Positions 1 to 5,763 of a stretch of DNA of 12,477 bases are shown piece by piece; the stretch's first letter is position 1, and the number at the start of each line of letters is the position of its first letter. A program made the translations under genes and the position numbers. Under the pieces are notes generated by a model, which was not told the origin of the DNA, made no database searches, and saw nothing but the letters and a program-made list of their open reading frames with translations. The DNA is from an uncultured Blautia sp. Its GTDB lineage: Bacteria > Bacillota > Clostridia > Lachnospirales > Lachnospiraceae. The stretch is taken from the NCBI GenBank assembly GCA_900553515.1, contig USDN01000075.1:1-12477 (forward strand). Reading direction: 5' to 3'.

Positions 1-166
1 CGGATTTGCGGTTTCCTGTCACCGGACAGCAGGGACACGGACACCGGATTATTCAACTACACTTCGCAGTTTTCTTTCAAGCTACGAGAATGATATTTAT
101 TATTATAATTCGGATATGGCGGCGCAAGAAATGTTTGAATACGAAATTGCAATGTCAGTTAGTTAA
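1..166 (+). other. Possible 3' end of a coding region cut by the window edge
   Basis: The frame beginning at base 2 stays open for 54 codons and ends at TAA 164-166, with a natural-looking C-terminus (YYYNSDMAAQEMFEYEIAMS). The first 90 bases also read well in the frame beginning at base 1 (ICGFLSPDSRDTDTGLFNYT and on, stopping at TGA 91-93). One explanation is a gene end carrying a frameshift near base 85-95; another is that only one of the frames was ever coding. I do not recognise a family. No start can be seen because the segment runs off the left edge. Confidence 0.3.
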
Positions 167-599
167 AGCCTGCTAACCGATTTTATGTTTCTGTCATCCG
201 AGGGATACAAAAGAAGTGTATCTACAGGAATACTGGCAATGCCATTAAGCCACTTGTTTGAAAAAGTGTTCGATATGCAGAATAGACCGTCTATAAAAGC
301 ATAGGATGTTTAAAATGTAAGATAATTTGTAAATTTGGGCATACCAAAAAAGACAGGTAGAAATATCTCTCCTGAAAAAATATTCAGTTACGACAGGTTA
401 TTGATATTCAAAATGTATGGCACCCAGAGTACCGGGGTCTGACTCTATAAACTATAAATAAAGTCCAAATAGTTTAGTACTCAATTTTTTAGACTTTGCT
501 ACAGGAGGTGAGTCATGAAATCTCACACAAGTTTAGTTGCACAGTAAAGTATTAAAAAAAGTGATTTTCAAAAAAGACTTGATAATATAGGGAGTAATT
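167..599. other. AT-rich intergenic stretch with ORF debris
   Basis: No convincing gene fills these 433 bases. A 39-codon ATG ORF sits at 185-304 but lacks a Shine-Dalgarno sequence and resembles nothing I know, so it is more likely debris. Two weak dyads are visible: AGAGT at 426-430 with ACTCT at 442-446, and AAAGTC at 460-465 with GACTTT at 492-497. These could be decayed element ends or operator sites, but they are short enough to be chance. I see no well-spaced promoter for the downstream phosphoesterase. The composition is clearly more AT-rich than the operon to the right, as expected of an accessory or remnant region. Confidence 0.5.
515..547 (+). CDS. Ten-codon ORF behind a strong ribosome binding site
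   Basis: ATG at 515 follows the strong Shine-Dalgarno AGGAGGTGAG (503-512), but the reading frame stops after ten codons (MKSHTSLVAQ). The same frame continues open past the stop for another 20-odd codons. It may be the start of a gene truncated by a stop codon, a leader peptide for the phosphoesterase that begins 52 bases later, or a fortuitous match. The ribosome binding site is far better than needed by chance, which is the only reason to list it. Confidence 0.25.
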   Translation: MKSHTSLVAQ

Positions 600-1457
600 G
601 TGAAACAAAAGCATAGATTTGTGAAATATTTTGTAATTGTTATCATAATATGTGTTTTAGTGTTTGGTGTAGATTTGGTTTTGTCTCAAAAATATATCTC
701 TATAACATCATATATATGCGAAAACAATAAAATAAAGCAGAATTTTAAAATCGCCCACCTGACCGATCTTCATAACTACCAGTTTGGTTCCAAAAACCAG
801 CGCTTAATAAGCAAGGTTAAAACCGAAGCCCCGGACGTGATCTTTCTTACCGGAGATATGCTGAATGCGGATGAAGAGCGAACCGACATTTTGACGGATC
901 TTATCCGGCAGCTTGTTCTGATTGCTCCGGTGTATGTGTCCCTTGGGAATCATGAGATAGAATATATGCAGCTTTCCGGGAACAGGAATCTGATTGTTCA
1001 GATGGAAGAGACAGGCGCAGTTGTTTTGGACAAAGAGTACCTCGATATGGAAATCAATGGACAGGAAGTCCGTCTGGGCGGTGTATACGGATATGTTCTT
1101 TCTCCTGATGATAAGGAAGATCCAGAGCAGACATTTATGAAGGAGTTTCAGGATACGGATCGATTTAAGATTCTCTTAAGTCATGTGCCGGAGGGGCTGC
1201 TGCTTTGGAAGAGTATGGAGCAGTGGGATGTGGATCTGGTTTTCAGTGGTCATGTTCATGGAGGACAGGTGAGGATTCCTTTTGTTGGCGGATTGTATGA
1301 TCCGGAGGAAGGATATTTTCCTACTTATACAAAGGGGATGTTTGAATGCGGAAATGGAACGATGGTATTGTCCGCGGGTCTTGGAAGCTCCAGGGGTGTG
1401 CCAAGGGTGAATAATCTGCCGGAGCTGGTGGTGTGTGAAGTCAAAAGTGAGAAATGA
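600..1457 (+). CDS. Membrane-anchored metallophosphoesterase (YkuE/YaeI type)
   Basis: This 285-residue protein belongs to the calcineurin-like metallophosphoesterases, which hydrolyse phosphate esters with a two-metal centre. A hydrophobic N-terminal anchor (about residues 8-29) places the catalytic domain outside the membrane. The metal-binding motifs occur in order: D56-x-H58 (HLTDLHNY), G85-D86, GNHE 116-119, S194-H195 and GHVHGG 217-222, so the enzyme should be active. Relatives act on UDP-diacylglucosamine or other membrane lipids, but the substrate cannot be read here. The start is GTG at 600, preceded by GGGAG at 590-594; no upstream ATG fits. The stop overlaps the next gene by four bases (ATGA). 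The first ~155 bases are very AT-rich (13 G+C in 601-660) while the catalytic part is not (28 G+C in 841-900), suggesting a chimera. Its last 66 shared codons recur as a paralogous fragment at 2924-3121. Confidence 0.9.
   Translation: MKQKHRFVKYFVIVIIICVLVFGVDLVLSQKYISITSYICENNKIKQNFKIAHLTDLHNYQFGSKNQRLISKVKTEAPDVIFLTGDMLNADEERTDILTDLIRQLVLIAPVYVSLGNHEIEYMQLSGNRNLIVQMEETGAVVLDKEYLDMEINGQEVRLGGVYGYVLSPDDKEDPEQTFMKEFQDTDRFKILLSHVPEGLLLWKSMEQWDVDLVFSGHVHGGQVRIPFVGGLYDPEEGYFPTYTKGMFECGNGTMVLSAGLGSSRGVPRVNNLPELVVCEVKSEK
1242..1439 (+). repeat. Direct repeat copy A: 3' part of metallophosphoesterase
   Basis: These 198 bases (codons 215-280 of the intact gene) align without gaps to 2924-3121. Counting by hand gives 30 mismatches in 198 and five amino-acid differences in 66, so most changes are silent. 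The pair brackets the HTH/KilA-N block and the unidentified ORF in direct orientation, which could allow its deletion or exchange by homologous recombination. Confidence 0.85.
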
Positions 1458-1702
1458 TTATTGACGATCTTCTTTATAATGCTCAGATGAGCCGGTACAG
1501 ATTAAGTAAGCTTAGTGGAGTAGCTCAGGCAACTATTTCTGACATTTGCAGCGGAAAAGCTTCCTTAGAGAAATGCTTTGCCGGAACGTTGTATCATATT
1601 GCAAAGGTCTTGGGGGTTACCGTAGATTCTATTTTGGAAGCAAATGATAAAGCTATAAATTCAGAACATGGGAAATGTGGGAAGATGAAAGCAAAGAAGT
1701 AA
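1454..1702 (+). CDS. Short XRE/Cro-type helix-turn-helix protein
   Basis: This 82-residue protein is almost entirely a Cro/C1-type DNA-binding domain. The segment SRYRLSKLSGVAQATISDIC (residues 13-32) supplies helices 2 and 3 of the HTH, and GTLYHIAKVLGVTVDSIL supplies the closing helices typical of XRE regulators. A basic tail (KCGKMKAKK) ends it. The ATG overlaps the stop of the phosphoesterase (ATGA at 1454-1457), so translation may be coupled, although upstream Shine-Dalgarno pairing is weak. Similar Firmicutes proteins that I recall carry a longer C-terminal region, so this copy may be shortened after the HTH; that is recollection, not comparison. It could repress its own operon, control the KilA-N gene that follows after 62 bases, or be an orphaned antitoxin. 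No toxin-like partner is evident. Confidence 0.8.
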   Translation: MIIDDLLYNAQMSRYRLSKLSGVAQATISDICSGKASLEKCFAGTLYHIAKVLGVTVDSILEANDKAINSEHGKCGKMKAKK

Positions 1703-1764
1703 AAGATTTTAAGTAATGTTTCAGTAACAGTAAGAAGATATTGGGTATCGTTGCAGGAGGTATA

Positions 1765-2619
1765 ATGGGAAAAGTAATTAAAGAAACGATTCATGCCAAT
1801 GGGATAGATATCGGAATTTATACGCAGGATTTTGAAAATGAATTTATTTCGTTAACAGATATTGCACGTTATAAAAGTGATGACCCAACAGCGGTTATTC
1901 AAAATTGGATGAGAAACCGAGATGTGATAGAATTTCTGGGATTATGGGAAAGGCTTCATAATCCGGATTTTAAACCCCTCGAATTCGAGGGGTTTAGAAA
2001 ACAGGCGGGAGCAAATGCATTTACAATGTCGCCCAAAAAGTGGATAGATGCTACAGATGCCATTGGTATTGTTTCAAAAGCAGGGCGTTATGGTGGAACA
2101 TATGCTCATAGTGATATAGCGATGTCCTTTGCAACATGGATTTCTCCCGAGTTTCAGTTATATATTATGAAGGATTATAGAAGACTAAAGACAGATGAAA
2201 ACAGTCGATTGTCTTTGAACTGGAATTTGAACAGGGAAATTTCTAAGTTGAATTACAGGATACATACTGATGCGATTAAGGACAATTTGATTCCGCCGGA
2301 ACTGACAGCTGCACAGGTGGCTTATACTTATGCTAATGAAGCGGATATGCTGAATGTAGTCTTGTTTGGAAAAACAGCAAGGCAGTGGAAAGATGAAAAT
2401 CCAACAGTTAAAGGAAATATGCGGGATATAGCAACGCTGAATCAGTTACTGGTGCTTGCGAATTTGGAAAGCTATAATGCTGTTTTGATTAATCAAGGGA
2501 AGAATCAAAAAGACCGTATGGAATTACTTCGACAGTTGGCAGTGCAGCAGCTGCAAACATTGGAATTGGTAAGCTTGAATAATTTGCCGAAAGTAGGAGT
2601 GGATATACAGAAAAGATAA
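1765..2619 (+). CDS. KilA-N domain protein
   Basis: This 284-residue protein has an N-terminal KilA-N domain, a DNA-binding fold found in phages, large DNA viruses and mobile regions of bacterial genomes. Supporting features are ISLTDIARYK near residue 28, NWMRNRDVIEFLGLWERLHN in the 40s to 60s, SPKKWIDATDAIGIVSKAGR near 90-108 and the GGTYAHSDIAMSFATWISPE stretch that follows. The C-terminal half (roughly from residue 135) is helical and charged and is probably a separate interaction domain. An upstream in-frame TTG exists, but ATG at 1765 follows AGGAGG (1755-1760) at ideal spacing. The gene carries a perfect 26-bp palindrome at 1971-1996. Function is unknown for most bacterial members; a phage-derived or defence-related regulator is plausible but not shown by the sequence. 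Confidence 0.85.
   Translation: MGKVIKETIHANGIDIGIYTQDFENEFISLTDIARYKSDDPTAVIQNWMRNRDVIEFLGLWERLHNPDFKPLEFEGFRKQAGANAFTMSPKKWIDATDAIGIVSKAGRYGGTYAHSDIAMSFATWISPEFQLYIMKDYRRLKTDENSRLSLNWNLNREISKLNYRIHTDAIKDNLIPPELTAAQVAYTYANEADMLNVVLFGKTARQWKDENPTVKGNMRDIATLNQLLVLANLESYNAVLINQGKNQKDRMELLRQLAVQQLQTLELVSLNNLPKVGVDIQKR
1971..1996. repeat. Perfect 26-bp palindrome inside the KilA-N gene
   Basis: The 13-base arm TAAACCCCTCGAA (1971-1983) is followed directly by its exact reverse complement (1984-1996), with no loop; base pairing fails at 1970/1997. It encodes the DFKPLEFEGFR segment of the KilA-N domain, a place where the protein sequence is itself conserved in the family, so part of the symmetry may be codon coincidence. 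As DNA it could serve as a dimer-binding operator, perhaps for the neighbouring HTH protein. Confidence 0.8.
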
Positions 2620-2645
2620 AAGACTTTTGAACATGTTTTATAATA

Positions 2646-2912
2646 TTGGGGTCAAACCCCATTAAAGATAGCGGAAAGTATTGTATTCCTTTAAAGTCTC
2701 AATATCCGTTTCATACAGAACTACTACACAATGCTGGTTTGAAACTTGCTGGTTTTTTATCCTCAATTGATATGAAAGAAATGAAAATTCCAGTAGTATT
2801 CAATTATACGGGGAGACCAAAAACTGAAGATGAGCAAATAGGAAAGATTATTGAATTATATGCAATGGAATTAATCTGTGAACTTCCTGAAAAATTAACA
2901 CTCATTTTCTAA
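2646..2912 (+). pseudogene. Unidentified ORF, probable gene fragment
   Basis: This frame is open from 2631 to the TAA at 2910-2912. It begins only with a TTG at 2646 or a late ATG (about residue 42), neither with a good ribosome binding site. The predicted peptide is protein-like, for example MKIPVVFNYTGRPKTEDEQI and then GKIIELYAMELICELPEKLT, which suggests the C-terminal portion of a real gene whose start is missing. I do not recognise the family. It ends 11 bases before the phosphoesterase fragment begins, so it lies exactly at the edge of the inserted block. Its AT-rich composition matches the KilA-N region. The rest of the 2620-2923 gap holds only the small hairpin at 2648-2660. Confidence 0.4.
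2648..2660. repeat. Short GC hairpin in the gap after the KilA-N gene
   Basis: GGGGT and ACCCC enclose the loop CAA, giving a five-base-pair stem in an AT-rich surrounding. No T-tract follows, so it is not a convincing terminator. It shares the AAACCCC/GGGGT words with the palindrome at 1971-1996. It may be a decayed element end or a protein site; chance is not excluded. Confidence 0.35.
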
Positions 2913-2923
2913 ATATGGTTTAA

Positions 2924-3166
2924 TTTAGTGGTCATGTTCATGGCGGACAGATGCGGATCCCTTTTGTGGGAGGCTTATATGAGCCTGAGGAGGGATTTTT
3001 CCCAACTTATACAAAGGGAATGTATGAGTGTGGAAATGGAACTATGGTTTTGTCCGCAGGACTGGGAAGCTCCAGAGGAATCCCAAGGGTGAATAATTTG
3101 CCGGAGCTGGTGGTATGTGAAATAGATTCAGATTCCGGAGATATGAAAATGCCTTCTGAGTCATAG
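2924..3166 (+). pseudogene. Truncated metallophosphoesterase paralogue (C-terminal 80 codons)
   Basis: Starting directly after an in-frame TAA (2921-2923), the frame reads FSGHVHGGQMRIPFVGGLYE and continues to TAG 3164-3166. This is the last metal-binding motif and C-terminal strand region of a metallophosphoesterase like the one at 600-1457, but with 61 of 66 aligned residues identical and a different, longer tail (DSDSGDMKMPSES). All upstream catalytic motifs are absent, so it cannot be active. An ATG at 2951 exists but lacks a ribosome binding site. Most nucleotide differences from the intact copy are silent, so the two were separate functional paralogues before this one was beheaded. A terminator follows immediately, as expected for the original 3' end of the gene. 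Confidence 0.88.
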
Positions 3167-3192
3167 GAAAGCCAGAATTCTTTCTGGCTTTC
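3167..3192 (+). terminator. Hairpin terminator after the phosphoesterase fragment
   Basis: GAAAGCCAGAA (3167-3177) pairs perfectly with TTCTGGCTTTC (3182-3192) across a four-base loop, one base after the stop codon. The following TTGCTGTAATTT is only moderately T-rich, so termination may be partial. The near symmetry means it could also act on the minus strand. Confidence 0.65.
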
Positions 3193-3207
3193 TTGCTGTA
3201 ATTTCGT

Positions 3208-3213
3208 TATAAT
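3208..3213 (+). promoter_or_regulatory. Putative -10 box for the AAA-ATPase gene
   Basis: A consensus TATAAT lies 60 bases before the start of the ATPase gene and just after the terminator. No good -35 hexamer is found at 16-18 bases upstream, where the terminator stem lies. This is the best promoter candidate for an otherwise isolated gene. Confidence 0.4.
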
Positions 3214-3273
3214 AAAATTAATATTGCGAAGTTCATGTAAAAAGGAGTGTCTGGCACAGAGGGAGGAGTATAC

Positions 3274-4872
3274 ATGGCAAAAACATTTAATACAACGGCA
3301 GTCTGTATTCCGGAAAAGCATTATATGGTAAATATAGAGAAACGTCTTTATGAAATCGGGAGGCTTGTAGAAGACGGGAAGTATTTTACTATTAATCGGG
3401 CAAGGCAGTATGGTAAGACAACTACGCTCCTTGGTCTGATTCACTATCTGAAAAAAGACTATTCTGTTGTTTTTCTGGATTTTCAGACATTGGGAAGCGG
3501 GGATTTTTCCACGGAACACAGTTTTTCTCTGGCTTTTGCAGCCTCTTTTCTGGATGCATGGGAATGGAGCGGAAATCAGCAACCACGGGAGATAAAGGAT
3601 GTTCTGGAAGAAATTAGTCAGACGATGCATCAGGAGGATTTTACTCTCCGCATTTTATTTAAGAAATTAGGAAGACTTTGTGCAGTTTCTGATAAGCCTG
3701 TTATTCTGGTTATCGACGAGGTGGACAGTGCCTCCAATAATCAGGTGTTTCTGGATTTCCTGGCACAGCTTCGTGCACAGTACATCAGGCGCTTTCAGCA
3801 GCCGGCATTTCAGTCTGTTATTCTGGCAGGAGTCTATGACGTTAAGAACCTGAAGCGTAAGCTCAGACCGGAAGAGGAGCATAAGTATAATAGTCCCTGG
3901 AATATTGCGGCAGACTTTAAAATTGATATGAGTTTTGGGGCAGAGGAAGTTGCGGAGATGCTTCAGGAATATGAAAGTGATCATCATACGGGGATGGATA
4001 CAGAAGTGACTGCGGAATGGATTTATAGTTATACCTCTGGTTATCCGTTTCTGGTTTCCAGAATATGTCAGCTGATAGATGAGGAGATTCGTTGGAAAGA
4101 ACCCTATTGCCTGGAACAGGACGGATGGAATAAATCTGGTTTCCAGGCAGCAGTACGCATGCTTTTGTCAGAAAGAAACACTCTGTTTGAATCCCTCAGT
4201 GAAAAACTGGAAAGTTATCCGGATTTGAGAGAAATGCTTGATTCCCTGTTGTTTTCAGGAAAAACTATTGTGTATAACTATTATGAACCCTCTATAAATA
4301 TCGCAACTGTTTTTGGCTTTGTAAAAAATGAAAATGGAGCGGTAGCCGTATCTAATCGTATCTTCGAAACATGGCTTTATAATTTATATCTGTCATCGGC
4401 AGAAATGCAGAAGAAATCTATTTATGAGACATCTTTGCGGGATAAAAATCAGTTTATAAAAGATGGTCAGCTGGATATGAAAAGGATTCTGGAAAAGTTT
4501 GTATGTCATTTTCATGAAATATACGGGGATAAAAATGAGCAGTTTCTTGAGGAAGAAGGACGAAAGTATTTTTTACTTTACCTGAAACCGATCATTAATG
4601 GCACAGGTAATTATTATATTGAGTCCCGGACACGAAATATGCGTCGTACAGACGTGATTGTAGATTATCTTGGAGAACAATATATAATAGAAATGAAAAT
4701 CTGGCATGGGGAAGAATACAGAAGTCGTGGAGAGCGACAGTTAGCAGGCTATTTGGATGATTACCATAAAAGTAAAGGATATATGCTCAGTTTTAATTTC
4801 AATAAAAATAAAAAGATTGGTGTACATGAAATGGTAATTGATGGGAAAACAATCATAGAAGCGGTTGTATGA
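3274..4872 (+). CDS. AAA-like ATPase with C-terminal PD-(D/E)XK nuclease-like domain
   Basis: This 532-residue protein belongs to the AAA-like ATPases (AAA_35/AAA-ATPase-like groups) that are common in gut Firmicutes and Bacteroidetes and have no assigned function. The P-loop is INRARQYGKTTTL (residues 40-52); it keeps GKT but has Asn where the usual first Gly stands. Walker B is PVILVIDEVDS (142-152) and a sensor-like strand is SVILAGVYDV (181-190). A winged-helix-like region near 300-375 probably links to the nuclease-like domain. There, D460 in RRTDVIVDY, E473-x-K475 in YIIEMKIW and Q489/Y493 in ERQLAGYL form the PD-(D/E)XK signature. An in-frame GTG lies upstream at 3247, but ATG at 3274 follows GGGAGGAG (3261-3268) at good spacing. 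The gene stands alone between a terminator and the capsule operon promoter. A defence or mobile-element role is often suspected for such proteins, without proof. Confidence 0.8.
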   Translation: MAKTFNTTAVCIPEKHYMVNIEKRLYEIGRLVEDGKYFTINRARQYGKTTTLLGLIHYLKKDYSVVFLDFQTLGSGDFSTEHSFSLAFAASFLDAWEWSGNQQPREIKDVLEEISQTMHQEDFTLRILFKKLGRLCAVSDKPVILVIDEVDSASNNQVFLDFLAQLRAQYIRRFQQPAFQSVILAGVYDVKNLKRKLRPEEEHKYNSPWNIAADFKIDMSFGAEEVAEMLQEYESDHHTGMDTEVTAEWIYSYTSGYPFLVSRICQLIDEEIRWKEPYCLEQDGWNKSGFQAAVRMLLSERNTLFESLSEKLESYPDLREMLDSLLFSGKTIVYNYYEPSINIATVFGFVKNENGAVAVSNRIFETWLYNLYLSSAEMQKKSIYETSLRDKNQFIKDGQLDMKRILEKFVCHFHEIYGDKNEQFLEEEGRKYFLLYLKPIINGTGNYYIESRTRNMRRTDVIVDYLGEQYIIEMKIWHGEEYRSRGERQLAGYLDDYHKSKGYMLSFNFNKNKKIGVHEMVIDGKTIIEAVV

Positions 4873-4937
4873 TGACAGGAAAAGTTCTTTTTCCCACACA
4901 CGAAGATAACTTTCCTCTGGAATCTTCATTTCCTTTA

Positions 4938-4946
4938 TGTTATACT
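4938..4946 (+). promoter_or_regulatory. Extended -10 promoter for the polysaccharide operon
   Basis: TGTTATACT combines an extended TG motif with a near-consensus -10 hexamer (TATACT at 4941-4946). The -35 position 17 bases upstream (TGGAAT, 4918-4923) is poor, as is usual for extended -10 promoters. Transcription would start near 4953, giving a leader of roughly 55 bases before the CpsB start. It is the only promoter-like sequence seen ahead of the seven-gene operon. Confidence 0.55.
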
Positions 4947-5007
4947 GACAACGGTTTTTTGATTTTAACAGCATAATATTAATTATGTGAAAAAAGAAAG
5001 GAAATGT

Positions 5008-5763
5008 ATGGTAGACATTCATTCGCATATTCTTCCCGGGCTGGACGACGGAGCGGAGTCTCTGGAAGAGGCTCTTGTGATGGCGCGGCTGGCGGTTTCC
5101 TCCGGGATTCGTCATATGGCTGCTACCAGTCATGGGAATTATTATGATTATACACTGGAAGAGTACAGAGAAAGCTTAGAGAAACTGCAAGAAGAATTGG
5201 CGAAGGAAGCGATTCCCCTGAAGCTTTATCCGGGAATGGAGGTTTTTCTGGATGATGACGCGGCCCCCATGGTGCAAAGAAAGGAACTTCTTTCTCTGAA
5301 TCATACGGATTATCTTCTGGTGGAATTTCCCTTTGAGGAAAGTGAAGGAAATGTGCTCCGCAGGATTCGGCTGCTTCAGGAGGCAGGCTGGAGGATTGTT
5401 CTGGCGCATCCGGAGCGGTATATTTTTGTACAGAAGGATCCGGAGCTTGCGTATTATCTGGCAGACCAAGGCTGTGTTCTGCAGATCAACGGAGGAAGTA
5501 TTCTGGGGGATTTTGGCAGCAGATGTCAGGATATGGCGCTGCAGCTGGTGGATGACGGGATTGCCGGGGTGATTGCCTCAGATGCCCATGATACGGAATA
5601 CCGTTCGCCGGATATGAACCGGCTTATGGGATTTCTGGATCGTAATTTTGATCCGATGGAAGTGAAACTGTGGATTTCGGAAAATCCCAGCAGGATCCTG
5701 AAAGGGATGCCTGTACTGGATTTAATAGATAGAAATACAGAAGAAAGAGGGAAGTGGAAATGA
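5008..5763 (+). CDS. cpsB: Polysaccharide-type tyrosine-protein phosphatase (CpsB/YwqE family)
   Basis: This 251-residue cytoplasmic enzyme is a PHP-fold, metal-dependent phosphotyrosine phosphatase that removes phosphate from bacterial tyrosine kinases of the CpsD type. The signature HSHILPGLDDGAESLEEAL starts at residue 5 and supplies metal ligands H5 and H7; further ligands lie in ATSHGNYY, PGMEVFLDDD, LAHPERY and ASDAHDTEYRSPDM. Length and motif order match the family. A GTG at 4987 would add seven residues, but ATG at 5008 follows AAGGA (4998-5002) with five-base spacing and leaves the usual MVDIHSH start. It opens the operon and overlaps the next gene by four bases. Its expected substrates are the tyrosine tails of the two kinases encoded at 6715 and 8106. 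Confidence 0.92.
   Translation: MVDIHSHILPGLDDGAESLEEALVMARLAVSSGIRHMAATSHGNYYDYTLEEYRESLEKLQEELAKEAIPLKLYPGMEVFLDDDAAPMVQRKELLSLNHTDYLLVEFPFEESEGNVLRRIRLLQEAGWRIVLAHPERYIFVQKDPELAYYLADQGCVLQINGGSILGDFGSRCQDMALQLVDDGIAGVIASDAHDTEYRSPDMNRLMGFLDRNFDPMEVKLWISENPSRILKGMPVLDLIDRNTEERGKWK

Noticed and set aside
1741..1764. TTG start eight codons upstream for the KilA-N gene
   Set aside because: The AGGAGG at 1755-1760 lies inside that extension and is ideally placed for the ATG at 1765.
2634..2644. TATAAT-like promoter after the KilA-N gene
   Set aside because: The hexamer at 2639-2644 has no -35 at suitable distance and leads only to an ORF fragment without a start.
2951..3166. Stand-alone 71-residue protein starting at ATG 2951
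   Set aside because: Homology to the phosphoesterase starts upstream of this ATG (from 2924), there is no ribosome binding site, and the reading is the tail of a longer gene, so it is listed as a pseudogene.
1..3273. CRISPR array, tRNA, integrase or transposase in the accessory region
   Set aside because: I looked for regular repeats, tRNA-like folds and recombinase motifs and found none; the mobile character rests only on the KilA-N/HTH genes, truncations and composition.
3007..3630. Minus-strand 207-codon ORF
   Set aside because: It is antisense to the phosphoesterase fragment, terminator and ATPase start, has no recognisable domain, and crosses a clear regulatory region; it is a shadow ORF.
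4869..4891. Terminator after the ATPase gene (GGAAAAG with CTTTTTCC)
   Set aside because: The stem is short, AT-rich and imperfect with a loop of only about two bases; not enough to call a terminator.
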